A DNA stretch of 64,000 nucleotides from Robinsoniella peoriensis (GTDB lineage: Bacteria > Bacillota > Clostridia > Lachnospirales > Lachnospiraceae): assembly GCF_000797495.1 (NCBI RefSeq), contig NZ_JTGN01000007.1, positions 381,817 through 445,816 on the forward strand, read 5' to 3'. A model generated the notes under the pieces. The model ran no database searches. It saw nothing but the letters and a program-made list of their open reading frames with translations, and was not told the origin of the DNA. How positions within the stretch are numbered: position 1 is the stretch's first letter; each line of letters begins with the position of its first letter. Of this stretch, positions 25,109 to 33,575 are shown in pieces. A program made the position numbers and the translations under genes.

Positions 25109-26877
25109 AAAAAATAATAAATAATCCTCAAAATGTTGTTATGGAAATGTGCAATGGCATTGTCCTTGCACATCCTGATCTGGAACTCATACCGAAATAT
25201 AAAATTATCAAAAAGCGAGACGTAAATAAGGAGAAGGTAATCCTGATCAGCGGAGGCGGCAGCGGGCATGAACCTGCACATGCCGGCTTTGTAGGCGATG
25301 GACTTCTGGATGCCGCCGTATGCGGCGATGTATTTGCTTCTCCCTCACAGATTCAGGTATATCAGGCAATCCGGGAAACAGCCGGGGACAAAGGCACCCT
25401 GCTGATTATTAAGAATTACAGCGGTGACATAATGAACTTTAAAAATGCAGCATATCTGGCAAAAGAAGATGGCATATCTGTTGATTATATAAAAGTTGAT
25501 GACGATATCGCCGTAAAAGACAGCCTGTATACCGTTGGTAGAAGAGGCGTTGCAGGTACCGTGTTTGTACATAAAATTGCAGGTGCCGCAGCGGAGAGGG
25601 GTATGGATTTAGCACAAGTGAAGCGCCTGGCTGAAAAAACCGTAGCTAATGTAAAAAGCATCGGCTTTGCCTTTACCTCCTGTACGGTTCCAGCCAAGGG
25701 GACGCCTACTTTTGTTCTTGGTGACGATGAGATGGAATATGGCGTGGGAATTCATGGTGAGCCGGGGATTAAGCGTGAAAAACTCATTACCGCCGATGAA
25801 CTGGCGATGAAAATGGTGGATGCACTTTTAGAAGAGCTTAAGCCGGATACGGACCAGGAAATTGCCCTTCTGGTAAATGGCTTTGGTGCAACCCCTGCCC
25901 AGGAATTATACCTGTTGAATAATTCAGTAAATAAGGAACTGGCAAAGCATCCGGTTATAGTTTCCCGAACCTTGGTAGGAAGTTACATGACCAGTATCGA
26001 TATGGCAGGCGCATCTTTGTCTATTCTGAAACTGGATGAGGAATTAAAGGGCCTGCTGAGCGCCCCCTGCAGTGCTCCGGTTTTTACGATTCAGGATTGG
26101 AAGCAAAGTATTCCTTATACCCCAGCCGGGAACATGTCTGGTACCGGAGTTAAAGCCAGCTATGAGATCGAAACAAGCCCGGATTACGCAATCATTCATC
26201 ATAACTGTATCAGCCTGCAGAATATGGTTTACATGATCGATTGTATGAGTGCATCCGTAATAAGAAATGAAGTACCCTTCTGTGAGCTTGATTCCCATGC
26301 AGGAGACGGCGATTTCGGTATGAGTATTGCCAAAGGATTCCGCCGGCTTAAAATGGAATGGAACGAGATCATCACCCATCATACAGACACCATCGGGAAT
26401 TTCCTGGATGCTTGTTCTCTGGTTATCATGGAACACTGTGGAGGAGCTTCCGGTCCCATCTGGGGATCTGCCTTCCGTGCAGCAGGAAAATACGCGCAAG
26501 CAAAAACGGAGCTGACCATTTCTGAATTTGCACAAATGCTGCAGGCATCAGTAAAAGGGATTCAGGCAACCGGAGAGAGGTCGTTTGGAAGAGGTGCAGA
26601 AATAGGCGATAAAACACTGATTGATGCCTTTCTTCCCTGTGCAAATACCTGGAGCCTTTGTGCTAAAGCCGGGGAGGATATTTCCACCACTCTTATAAGG
26701 GCCGCTAAGGCAGCAGAAGACGGTGCCAAGGCCACAGAAAAAATCGTTGCCCGCATGGGCAGAGCCGGAACAGTGGGAGAGCGGAGTCTTGGATATCCGG
26801 ATGCCGGAGCCTATGGGCTGGGTGTCATATACCGGGATATAGCAGAAGCAATGAAAGTGCATGGAATCGATTACTAG
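25105..26877 (+). CDS. Single-chain dihydroxyacetone kinase (DhaK-DhaL fusion)
   Basis: 590 residues from the ATG overlapping the gldA stop. Residues 1 to about 330 are the DhaK domain. GGGSGHEPAH includes the substrate-site His, SGDIMNF follows, and His217 in GVGIHGEPG is the residue that binds dihydroxyacetone covalently. Residues about 380 to 590 are the DhaL domain with the ADP/Mg motif DSHAGDGDFGMS. Fusion of both domains in one chain is typical of ATP-dependent kinases, not of the PTS (DhaM-dependent) type where DhaK and DhaL are separate. No dhaM is visible nearby, which agrees. The product, DHAP, enters glycolysis and could feed the methylglyoxal synthase encoded earlier. Confidence 0.94.
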   Translation: MKKIINNPQNVVMEMCNGIVLAHPDLELIPKYKIIKKRDVNKEKVILISGGGSGHEPAHAGFVGDGLLDAAVCGDVFASPSQIQVYQAIRETAGDKGTLLIIKNYSGDIMNFKNAAYLAKEDGISVDYIKVDDDIAVKDSLYTVGRRGVAGTVFVHKIAGAAAERGMDLAQVKRLAEKTVANVKSIGFAFTSCTVPAKGTPTFVLGDDEMEYGVGIHGEPGIKREKLITADELAMKMVDALLEELKPDTDQEIALLVNGFGATPAQELYLLNNSVNKELAKHPVIVSRTLVGSYMTSIDMAGASLSILKLDEELKGLLSAPCSAPVFTIQDWKQSIPYTPAGNMSGTGVKASYEIETSPDYAIIHHNCISLQNMVYMIDCMSASVIRNEVPFCELDSHAGDGDFGMSIAKGFRRLKMEWNEIITHHTDTIGNFLDACSLVIMEHCGGASGPIWGSAFRAAGKYAQAKTELTISEFAQMLQASVKGIQATGERSFGRGAEIGDKTLIDAFLPCANTWSLCAKAGEDISTTLIRAAKAAEDGAKATEKIVARMGRAGTVGERSLGYPDAGAYGLGVIYRDIAEAMKVHGIDY

Positions 26878-26992
26878 ATATACAAGTAAACCATTAAAAT
26901 ATTTCATTTATGAAGGTAATTGTGAAAATGATATCTTTTTTACACTTACCAAAGAAGATGCGATTAACCGGTTAAAAGATAAATTACAGTAA
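26861..26992 (+). CDS. Possible 43-residue ORF overlapping the end of the DHA kinase
   Basis: It starts at an ATG inside the kinase 3' end and reads YFIYEGNCENDIFFTLTKED in the middle, ending KDKLQ. Composition is protein-like after the overlap. There is no clear ribosome binding site and no recognisable family. It may be a remnant of a larger gene. Confidence 0.25.
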   Translation: MESITRYTSKPLKYFIYEGNCENDIFFTLTKEDAINRLKDKLQ

Positions 26993-27010
26993 ACAGAAGT
27001 ACCGATTCCA

Positions 27011-27078
27011 ATACATGAACCAGAAACTCCAAAGAAATGATCCCATACATGAACCAGAAACTCCAATGAAATGATCCC
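27011..27078 (+). repeat. 34-bp direct tandem duplication
   Basis: Two adjacent 34-base copies (27011-27044 and 27045-27078) both begin ATACATGAACCAGAAACTCC and differ at one base. They sit in the 335-base gap between the kinase and the MarR gene and carry no gene. They immediately precede the terminator. Confidence 0.9.
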
Positions 27079-27083
27079 ATACA

Positions 27084-27142
27084 AAAACCTTGTGAAGAAG
27101 ACTCCCCTGCAATAGGCGGACCATTCTTAACAAGGTTTTTTT
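27084..27142 (+). terminator. Terminator of the gldA-dhaKL operon
   Basis: AACCTTGT-G-AAGAA pairs with TTCTT-A-ACAAGGTT across a loop of about 26 bases, followed by TTTTTTT. Confidence 0.85.
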
Positions 27143-27269
27143 ACATGGAAATCGGCATACTCATAAGAAACAGGCTGTAAATATGGCTAATTCTACAGAC
27201 TCATTTCTGTGAATAAGTAACTATTGTTTTCTTTCCCAAATTATATTATTCTTAACGTAAAGATTATAG

Positions 27270-27282
27270 TTTCCTTTGGAAA
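27270..27282. promoter_or_regulatory. Small palindrome upstream of the MarR gene
   Basis: TTTCC-TTT-GGAAA lies 45 bases upstream of the marR start, in an AT-rich promoter-like stretch. It could be an operator for autoregulation. This is suggestive only. Confidence 0.3.
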
Positions 27283-27327
27283 TTATTTTATTTATGAATG
27301 AAAATTAATTTTGGGGGAGGTGGTTTT

Positions 27328-27843
27328 ATGAAACTGGAATGGATGGGAGAATACCGGTCATTTGTGGAGAAATTGATTAAGTATGCAAATGTATATGCTT
27401 CAATTTATAACAAAGAGGATTATTATGGAACAAGTATTCCGATTTCATTTTCACAAATCCAGGTATTGGAATATTTACTGGAAAATGAGGAACTCAATCT
27501 GAACATGTCTGAAATTGCAGGAAGGCTGGGAATCAGTCCCAGTGCTTTCACAAAACTGGTAAATAAATTAACGCAAAAGGATCTGTTGGAAAAGTTTTAT
27601 CTGGAGGGCAACCGGAAAAATATTATTATCCGGGTAACGGATCATGGACGACGCCTGTATCAGAATTACTCCAATTATATCTATGAAAAATCCTTCTCGA
27701 AAATGTTCCGTGCCGGAGAAGGACTTCCGAAAAAATATCTCCCCGTCGTAGCCCGAATGCTGGAAGCAGGCATCTGGCTGGATCAGGAGAAAGAAGTAAA
27801 AACACCCCAGGTATTAATTCCGGTTGGAAAAAACCATAAATAG
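27328..27843 (+). CDS. MarR-family transcriptional regulator
   Basis: 171 residues from the ATG at 27328, after GGGGGAGG. The winged helix-turn-helix spans about residues 45 to 110. LNMSEIAGRLGISPSAFTKL is followed by VNKLTQKDLLEKFYLEGNRK and the wing IIIRVTDHGRRLY, all standard for MarR. It precedes the PocR-AraC regulator by 35 bases, and a lipase-like gene follows, so all three are likely one operon. The ligand is unknown. The context suggests lipid or glycerol-related control. Confidence 0.88.
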   Translation: MKLEWMGEYRSFVEKLIKYANVYASIYNKEDYYGTSIPISFSQIQVLEYLLENEELNLNMSEIAGRLGISPSAFTKLVNKLTQKDLLEKFYLEGNRKNIIIRVTDHGRRLYQNYSNYIYEKSFSKMFRAGEGLPKKYLPVVARMLEAGIWLDQEKEVKTPQVLIPVGKNHK

Positions 27844-27878
27844 TGCAGGTAGATGATTTTAAAGGAGGACCGTGTATT

Positions 27879-28895
27879 ATGAATAAATTACTTGCCATTG
27901 ATCAGATCTTCGATATGGAACAATGGACGAACCTGCAGCGCTCCCTGGCTGAGGTGACAAACATGGCAATCCTTACCGTGGATTACAAAGGTGTACCGGT
28001 AACAGAACATAGCTGCTGCCATGAATTTTGTAAAAAGGTACGGAACGATCCGACACTGGGCAAATTCTGTCAAAAGTGTGATTCCAGAGGCGGATTGGAA
28101 GCGGTACGGATAAATGAGCCCTATATATACCAATGCCATTTCTCTATAGTTGATATTGCTATCCCCATTATTGTGAATGACAAATACCTGGGTGCTGTAA
28201 TGGCTGGACAGGTACGTCTGCCCATTCATAAAGATGACAGCTTTATGGAGAAGATATTCAGTCCCGCCAACCCCAGAATTATCGAGGAAGCAAAAGAAAA
28301 TTTCCGACAACTCTATAACGAAATCCCATTTTTATCCTATGAGCGTATGCAGATGATTGCTATGATGCTTTATTTTCTCTGTAATTATATGGTCAAAGAA
28401 GCAATTCACAAAGAACAGATTATAGAAATGTATGAAACTGTAGTCAACAGACACCAGGAAATCCTGGAGGAGCCTCCTGGCGCTCATTATACGATGGAAT
28501 CCGCCCGTAAAATGAAAGCAGCTCTATCTAATGTAATTTTGAATTCAAATATAGAAAATGCCGGATGTGATGTTCCTGTCTCCACAAACAGCATTATCAT
28601 AAAAGCATTTGATTACATCTACCACCACAAAGGAGAATCGCCTTCTTTGAAAAACATGGCTGCATACTGCAATGTCAGTTCCAGCTATCTGAGCAGGCTT
28701 TTCACAAAAGAAGTGGGAGAAAGTTATTCTTCTTTTACGGCCAGGTTAAAAATTGAATGGGCAAAAGCTCTGCTGGAATCATCGGATGCGCCCATTTCCG
28801 AAATCAGTGATGAACTGGGCTACAGCGAAGCCGGTTATTTTATAAAATCCTTTAAAAAGTATGTAGGTGTAACTCCGGCTGTGTACCGCACTTAA
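27879..28895 (+). CDS. PocR-domain AraC-family regulator
   Basis: 338 residues; the ATG at 27879 follows AAAGGAGG. The N-terminal part (about residues 8 to 165) is a PocR sensory domain with a Cys-rich pattern: SCCHEFCKKVRND, FCQKCDSRGG and YQCHFSIVDIAIPI. PocR of enteric bacteria responds to 1,2-propanediol, and related domains are linked to glycerol and propanediol genes. The C-terminal AraC domain (about 240 to 336) includes SLKNMAAYCNVSSSYLSRLF and ISDELGYSEAGYFIKSFKKY. With gldA and DHA kinase just upstream, glycerol or a derived diol is the likely signal. Confidence 0.9.
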   Translation: MNKLLAIDQIFDMEQWTNLQRSLAEVTNMAILTVDYKGVPVTEHSCCHEFCKKVRNDPTLGKFCQKCDSRGGLEAVRINEPYIYQCHFSIVDIAIPIIVNDKYLGAVMAGQVRLPIHKDDSFMEKIFSPANPRIIEEAKENFRQLYNEIPFLSYERMQMIAMMLYFLCNYMVKEAIHKEQIIEMYETVVNRHQEILEEPPGAHYTMESARKMKAALSNVILNSNIENAGCDVPVSTNSIIIKAFDYIYHHKGESPSLKNMAAYCNVSSSYLSRLFTKEVGESYSSFTARLKIEWAKALLESSDAPISEISDELGYSEAGYFIKSFKKYVGVTPAVYRT

Positions 28896-28907
28896 GGAGG
28901 GCACTAC

Positions 28908-29714
28908 ATGAAAAAAGAAATGGAATTTATCTCTTTTGACGGAACAAAATTATTTATGGTAAAGAACGAAGTTGAACATCCAATAGGTGTCTTTGTCATC
29001 GTACACGGGCTGTGTGAGCATCTTGGAAGATATGATTACGTCACACAGAAACTGAATGATCATGGATTTTGTGTGTACCGCTTTGATCATCGGGGACATG
29101 GCAGATCGGAAGGCAGAAGAGTTTATTACAATAAGTACACACAGATCAGTGATGATGTGAATGCCGTAACAGAGATGGCAGCCAAAGAAAATACCGGACT
29201 TCCTTTATTTGTAATTGGTCACAGCATGGGCGGCTATGCCACGGCATCCTTCGCCACCAGATATCCCGGCAATGCAAGGGGAATCATTTTGTCCGGTGCT
29301 TTGACAAGATATAACCATAAACTAGCGGGCGATCTTCCTATGACGATACCGGAAGATACCTATCTGCCGAATAACCTTGGGGACGGCGTATGCAGTGATC
29401 CGGAAGTTATCGAAGCATATGATAAGGATCCTTTGGTAGAAAAGGAAATTTCTGTTGCACTGTTTAACAGCCTGGGTGAAGGTGTCACCTGGCTTTCCCA
29501 AAACGGAACATCCTTTACAGATCCTGTTCTTATACTCCATGGATGCTGTGACGGACTGGTAAGCGAAAAAGATTCCCGTGACTTCTTCGGAGATATTGCT
29601 TCTAAGGACAAAACCCTTAAAATCTATGCAAATCTTTGCCATGAAATTTTAAATGAACCATGCAAAGATGAAATTATTGCAGAGATATTAGCCTGGACAG
29701 CTAAACATATGTAA
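28908..29714 (+). CDS. Alpha/beta hydrolase, monoacylglycerol lipase-like
   Basis: 268 residues, no signal peptide, so cytoplasmic. The fold blocks are VIVHGLCEHLGRYDYV, FDHRGHGRSEGRR and the nucleophile elbow GHSMGGYATASF. A late Asp (LHGCCDGLVSEKD) and a His (LCHEILNEP) complete the catalytic triad. These match the monoacylglycerol lipase/lysophospholipase group. It starts 13 bases after the PocR-AraC gene with GGAGG, so it is in that operon. Release of glycerol from monoglycerides would supply the GldA-DHA kinase pathway next door. Substrate is inferred. Confidence 0.88.
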   Translation: MKKEMEFISFDGTKLFMVKNEVEHPIGVFVIVHGLCEHLGRYDYVTQKLNDHGFCVYRFDHRGHGRSEGRRVYYNKYTQISDDVNAVTEMAAKENTGLPLFVIGHSMGGYATASFATRYPGNARGIILSGALTRYNHKLAGDLPMTIPEDTYLPNNLGDGVCSDPEVIEAYDKDPLVEKEISVALFNSLGEGVTWLSQNGTSFTDPVLILHGCCDGLVSEKDSRDFFGDIASKDKTLKIYANLCHEILNEPCKDEIIAEILAWTAKHM

Positions 29715-29728
29715 CACATAAAAAACAG

Positions 29729-29760
29729 ACTGTTTGAAAACCTCAAACAGTTCTTTTTTA
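29729..29760 (+). terminator. Terminator after the hydrolase gene
   Basis: ACTGTTTGA pairs with TCAAACAGT, followed by TCTTTTTTA. Confidence 0.93.
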
Positions 29761-29849
29761 TAACGGAAATCTCATGGATACGATACCGTATAACGGTTAC
29801 AATACTTTTGTGCAGTAAATAAACCTACTTAACGAAAGGATGCGATATC

Positions 29850-30557
29850 ATGGATATTTGGGAATTACTTTTCAGAAGCGTCCTGACAATTATCATTTTA
29901 TCAGTTATGACAAAGATCAGCGGCGCCAAACAGATTGCGCAGATGACCTTTTATGATTATATTGCAGGAATCGTAGTCGGAACACTTGCTGGAGAGCTTA
30001 CAATCAATCATACGGTACCTATTTATTACGGTATTCTTTCTATCCTTATTTTTTTTCTTCATTCCATATTGCTTTCTTTCTATTCCAGAAAGAGCATTAC
30101 GCTGAGGAGGATCTTAGTTGGTAAGCCAATTTTTCTTATTGCAAATGGACTCATACAATACGATGGGTTAAAGCAGGCCAAATTTGACATCAATTTACTG
30201 TTAAGCCAGCTTCGCACTCAGGGTTATTTTGATATCAGTGAAGTTCAATATGCCATTCTTGAGCCGGAAGGCAGTATCTCTGTAATGCCAAAAGACTTTG
30301 CACGTCCACCGAAATCCTCTGATTTTTCCTTTCCGGCTAAGGATGATTCCCTCCGGGCAAATATCATTATTGATGGAAAGATCATGAAGCACAATCTGGC
30401 GCCTTATGGTAAAGACCAGGTATGGTTGATGGAAGAACTGGATAGGCAGGGATACCAGGATCTTAAAAAAATAACCCTGGCTACACTCAGCGACTCCGGG
30501 ATTTTAACAATTCTTCCCAAACACAACAACAATAGCAAACGTTCTTCTTTAATGTAA
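29850..30557 (+). CDS. DUF421 (YetF-type) membrane protein
   Basis: 235 residues. Three N-terminal membrane segments (about residues 5 to 80) include MTKISGAKQIAQMTFYDYIA, the conserved region of DUF421. The cytoplasmic part has ILVGKPIFLIANG and LLSQLRTQGYFDISEVQYAI, also typical. YetF proteins of Bacillus are linked to spore and membrane biology, but the biochemical role is unclear. The ribosome binding site is GAAAGGATG before the ATG. It stands alone between terminators. Confidence 0.9.
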   Translation: MDIWELLFRSVLTIIILSVMTKISGAKQIAQMTFYDYIAGIVVGTLAGELTINHTVPIYYGILSILIFFLHSILLSFYSRKSITLRRILVGKPIFLIANGLIQYDGLKQAKFDINLLLSQLRTQGYFDISEVQYAILEPEGSISVMPKDFARPPKSSDFSFPAKDDSLRANIIIDGKIMKHNLAPYGKDQVWLMEELDRQGYQDLKKITLATLSDSGILTILPKHNNNSKRSSLM

Positions 30558-30736
30558 TCAGCTGTTTTACCTAAAGGGAGCAATAGGAGTAAACCATGAA
30601 TTGATATGAAGAGTACAGACGAAAGGGACAAGTTAGGGGTGGATTCTCCGATTACAAAAAAATCGAGAGGGAGTCGACCTCTTTTTGGCATACTTATTTT
30701 TATTATCATACGACAATAAAAGCAAAAAATCAAACT

Positions 30737-30878
30737 GCATTTCAGTTACAAAAACGGCTTTTGGTTTACAAATCATGTATTTCAATTACAAAAGTGGCAT
30801 TTCGTTTACAAATATTTAATTGTCAGTTACAAAGATGGCCTTTCACTTTACAAAGTGGCATCTCGTCTTACAGGTGAG
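30737..30878 (+). repeat. Seven degenerate ~20-bp direct repeats with a TTACAAA core
   Basis: Successive units read roughly GCATTTCAGTTACAAAAACG, then a GGTTTACAAATC unit and so on, each with TTACA about every 20 bases. Cores lie near 30747, 30767, 30788, 30807, 30827, 30848 and 30868. They diverge from one another, so this is not a CRISPR array. They lie in the 490-base gap upstream of the DUF2975 cassette. Confidence 0.8.
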
Positions 30879-30927
30879 TAATCAAACTGCAATCAAGTGC
30901 GTATTTTTATGTATAGCAATATAAATA

Positions 30928-30979
30928 TATCGAAAAACGATAAATTATACTTGAATATCAATATTTTCCATGCTATAAT
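30928..30979 (+). promoter_or_regulatory. Promoter with adjacent palindrome for the DUF2975 cassette
   Basis: TTGAAT (30951-30956) and TATAAT (30974-30979) have a 17-base spacer. A palindrome TATCG-AAAAA-CGATA (30928-30942) lies just upstream of the -35 and may be the operator of the small XRE regulator of this operon. The operator role is inferred. Confidence 0.7.
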
Positions 30980-31049
30980 ACAAACAGCTTAAGAAGCAAT
31001 GACTTATAAAATCATTTTATCTAATTATATTGTAAAAGGAGGCAATCAA

Positions 31050-31502
31050 ATGAACTGGAACAAAGACAAGAGTCTGGCGCTGTCCAGAATCTGTGTACTG
31101 TTATTTTCTCTCTGCCTGATTGCAGGCTGCATTGGCGCTCCATGGCTGTTTGGGATATTTATAAAGACAGTGGGGCCGTACTTAGACAATAAACTGACTT
31201 TATTTTTAATCACGGTATACACATCTGCGGTATTTGTAGCAGTTGCACTGTACAATTTACATTGTCTGTTAAACAATATCCGTAAAGACATTGTATTCGA
31301 AAAATGCAATGTAAAATGCCTGCGTCACCTTTCCTGGTGCTGTCTGGCAGCAGGTATGATTTATCTCTTAAGTGGATTTTACTTTGCACCATTTTGGGTA
31401 CTGGCTGTTATGGCTTTATTCATGAGCCTGATTCTAAGGGTGATTAAAAATGTATTTGCCCAGGCTGCCGAACTTAAAGAAGAAAATGACTATACCATAT
31501 AG
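31050..31502 (+). CDS. DUF2975 membrane protein
   Basis: 150 residues from the ATG at 31050, after AAAGGAGG. Four membrane segments alternate with short loops. LHCLLNNIRKDIVFEKCNVK and CLRHLSWCCLAAGMIYLLSG are the conserved DUF2975 blocks. The family almost always sits next to a small XRE regulator, as here (15 bases downstream). Its role is unknown. Confidence 0.87.
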   Translation: MNWNKDKSLALSRICVLLFSLCLIAGCIGAPWLFGIFIKTVGPYLDNKLTLFLITVYTSAVFVAVALYNLHCLLNNIRKDIVFEKCNVKCLRHLSWCCLAAGMIYLLSGFYFAPFWVLAVMALFMSLILRVIKNVFAQAAELKEENDYTI

Positions 31503-31517
31503 AAGGGATGTGCCGGT

Positions 31518-31727
31518 ATGGCTATTATAGTAAATCTTGACGTGATGATGGCACGTCGTAAAATCAGTTCCGGAGATCTTGCTGAAAAAGTTGGGATCAC
31601 ACCGGCTAACCTGTCAATCTTAAAAAATGGAAAAGCAAAAGCAGTCCGTTTTTCGACATTGGAAGCCATTTGTAAAGCATTACAATGTCAGCCTGGTGAT
31701 ATTCTGGAGTTCCTGGAAGAAGAATAA
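31518..31727 (+). CDS. Small Cro/CI (YozG-like) XRE regulator
   Basis: 69 residues consisting of a helix-turn-helix only: IVNLDVMMARRKISSGDLAE, KVGITPANLSILKNGKAKAV, and the conserved tail FSTLEAICKALQCQPGDILEF. Such minimal regulators pair with DUF2975 membrane proteins and probably control their own operon. The start has AGAAGGGATG upstream. Confidence 0.93.
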   Translation: MAIIVNLDVMMARRKISSGDLAEKVGITPANLSILKNGKAKAVRFSTLEAICKALQCQPGDILEFLEEE

Positions 31728-31761
31728 CCGTACGTAATCGTACAGAGGAGGTTTATTTTAT

Positions 31762-33096
31762 ATGGAAAATCAAGAAATGGTAAGCCAAAGCGGCCTGCCT
31801 TGTGAAAGTGCGCCTATTTTAGATCAAATATCAACGGTAAACGAATCAAAGCCCCTTATTTCCGATGGTAAAGACAAAGGATTTGCGTTAACCTATCTGA
31901 TACTCGGCTATGGCCTTGTATATGTTTTTTCGTCATTTCTTAATTTTAACCGCAATATAGCACTGTTCACGATAGCATATGTTATCGGAGTTCTGGCATA
32001 CGTCTTTGCCCGCAAACAAAGACCTGCGAAGGAAAGTTTCTTTTGGCTGGCTATTCTGCTGGGTGTGGGAATTCCCTATGGTTTTTGGAGCGTTATGAGA
32101 GTCATTCAGATACTGGCACTAATCGTGATTGCCGCGTATTGGACACTTTCCGTAACCGGAATACTACTTAAGGACAATAAATCCAGTGAATGGGTAATGC
32201 TCGACTTATGGAATGCATTCATTATTATCCCCTTCTATAACTTCACTTGCCAGTTTCGCGTACTAAAATCAGCACTCCGAAAATCCAGGTCAGGAAATAA
32301 GGTGATTTCGGCAGCTTTAGGGCTTTGTATTGCCATTCCGGTTCTGGCTGTCGTGCTTCCGTTACTCTCAAGTGCAGATAGTGGTTTCCGACAATTATTA
32401 GTTGAAACAAGAGATTATTTTTACCGACATTTATTTGCAAATATTCTTCGTTTTGTGTTATCATTACCTATATCAGCTTATATGTTTGGACTTATATATG
32501 GATGCCTTTATCACCGCAATACGGATCATTTTCATATGGATTCCATCAGTAAAATAATGATAAAGACTCACTGTATCGCAGATACTGCCATTGATACAGC
32601 GGTCCTATTAGTTTGTATATCCTATGGGTTATTTATCGGATTACAAAGCAGTTATTTATTTTCAGCATTTGCCGGGATACGCCCCGAATATTTTACCTAT
32701 GCCCAATATGCCCGTCAGGGATTCTTCGAGTTATGCATTATTGCAGTCATCAATGTACTGATTATCCTCGGAGCAAACGCTTTCAGCAAAACACAAAAGT
32801 GCGATAACAGGATTTTACGATGGATAAATGTTATCCTTTCCGTTCTGACCCTGCTTTTGATTGCAACAGCAATGAGTAAAATGTTCTTATATATTTCTGT
32901 GTACGGCCTTACGGTAAAGCGGATACTGACAAGTGTCTTTATGATTTGGCTGACCACAGTATTTCTAATGACTATAATATGGCAGTGGAAGAGGATTCCA
33001 ATCATCCGGCTAGCAATTATTATTGGAGCAATTCTATTTTGTTTTCTATGTATCCTGCCTGTCCAACAATATATTGCAAACTTTAATATGTTATAA
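31762..33096 (+). CDS. DUF4173/DUF4153-like polytopic membrane protein
   Basis: 444 residues with a polar N-terminal 35 and about eleven membrane segments. The block AVVLPLLSSADSGFRQLL followed by a long loop is typical of the DUF4173 group. The later FFELCIIAVINVLIILGAN and the C-terminal helices also fit. GAGGAGG precedes the ATG. It is the third gene of the DUF2975-XRE cassette and is 34 bases after the regulator. Function unknown; family level is confident, subfamily less so. Confidence 0.75.
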   Translation: MENQEMVSQSGLPCESAPILDQISTVNESKPLISDGKDKGFALTYLILGYGLVYVFSSFLNFNRNIALFTIAYVIGVLAYVFARKQRPAKESFFWLAILLGVGIPYGFWSVMRVIQILALIVIAAYWTLSVTGILLKDNKSSEWVMLDLWNAFIIIPFYNFTCQFRVLKSALRKSRSGNKVISAALGLCIAIPVLAVVLPLLSSADSGFRQLLVETRDYFYRHLFANILRFVLSLPISAYMFGLIYGCLYHRNTDHFHMDSISKIMIKTHCIADTAIDTAVLLVCISYGLFIGLQSSYLFSAFAGIRPEYFTYAQYARQGFFELCIIAVINVLIILGANAFSKTQKCDNRILRWINVILSVLTLLLIATAMSKMFLYISVYGLTVKRILTSVFMIWLTTVFLMTIIWQWKRIPIIRLAIIIGAILFCFLCILPVQQYIANFNML

Positions 33097-33197
33097 GAAA
33101 CTAAATAATAAGTTGTATATACCCCCTTTTAAGAATCGTAGATTTAATTCGTTTTGTGTAATAAAATTATTAAAATTGTAATAAGGAGAGAGAAACC

Positions 33198-33575
33198 ATG
33201 GATAGAGAAGACTGTCCGGTTCAAAAACTGGGCTATGAATACTTTGAAAAGGTAGTCAATATGATCGGCGGTAAATGGAAGATGCGTGTACTTTATATAC
33301 TTGGCTTAAACAAAATTTTATCCTATGATGAATTAAAAAATGCACTGGGAAATGTTCCACACAACAAGTTGACCAAACAGTTAAAAGAACTGGAAGAAGA
33401 TGCACTTATCATCCGAACAGAAAATTCAAAGATTCTTACTAAAGTAGAATATTCATTAAGCAAAAAGGGATACGATCTGCTTCCAATGTTATTAGAAATG
33501 TGTAACTGGGTATTAAAATATGAAGTGGAAAAGTTTGCATCAGCGGAAAACCAGACACATAGCACTGTTAATTAA
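33198..33575 (+). CDS. HxlR-family transcriptional regulator
   Basis: 125 residues with the family layout: CPVQKLGYEYFEKVVNMIGG, then KWKMRVLYILGL, the recognition region LSYDELKNALGNVPHNKLTK, and the wing VEYSLSKKGYDLLPML. The Cys near the N-terminus (Cys6) is at the position that senses thiol stress in some relatives such as HypR and YodB. GGAGAGAG lies before the ATG. No obvious target gene is adjacent. Confidence 0.9.
   Translation: MDREDCPVQKLGYEYFEKVVNMIGGKWKMRVLYILGLNKILSYDELKNALGNVPHNKLTKQLKELEEDALIIRTENSKILTKVEYSLSKKGYDLLPMLLEMCNWVLKYEVEKFASAENQTHSTVN

Noticed and set aside
30404..30733. 109-codon frame on the - strand overlapping the end of the DUF421 gene
   Set aside because: It lies mostly antisense to a well-supported gene, has no ribosome binding site, and its protein looks like no family.
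30737..30878. Possible CRISPR array (TTACAAA repeats)
   Set aside because: Units diverge, there are no spacers of constant length, and no cas gene is present in the window.
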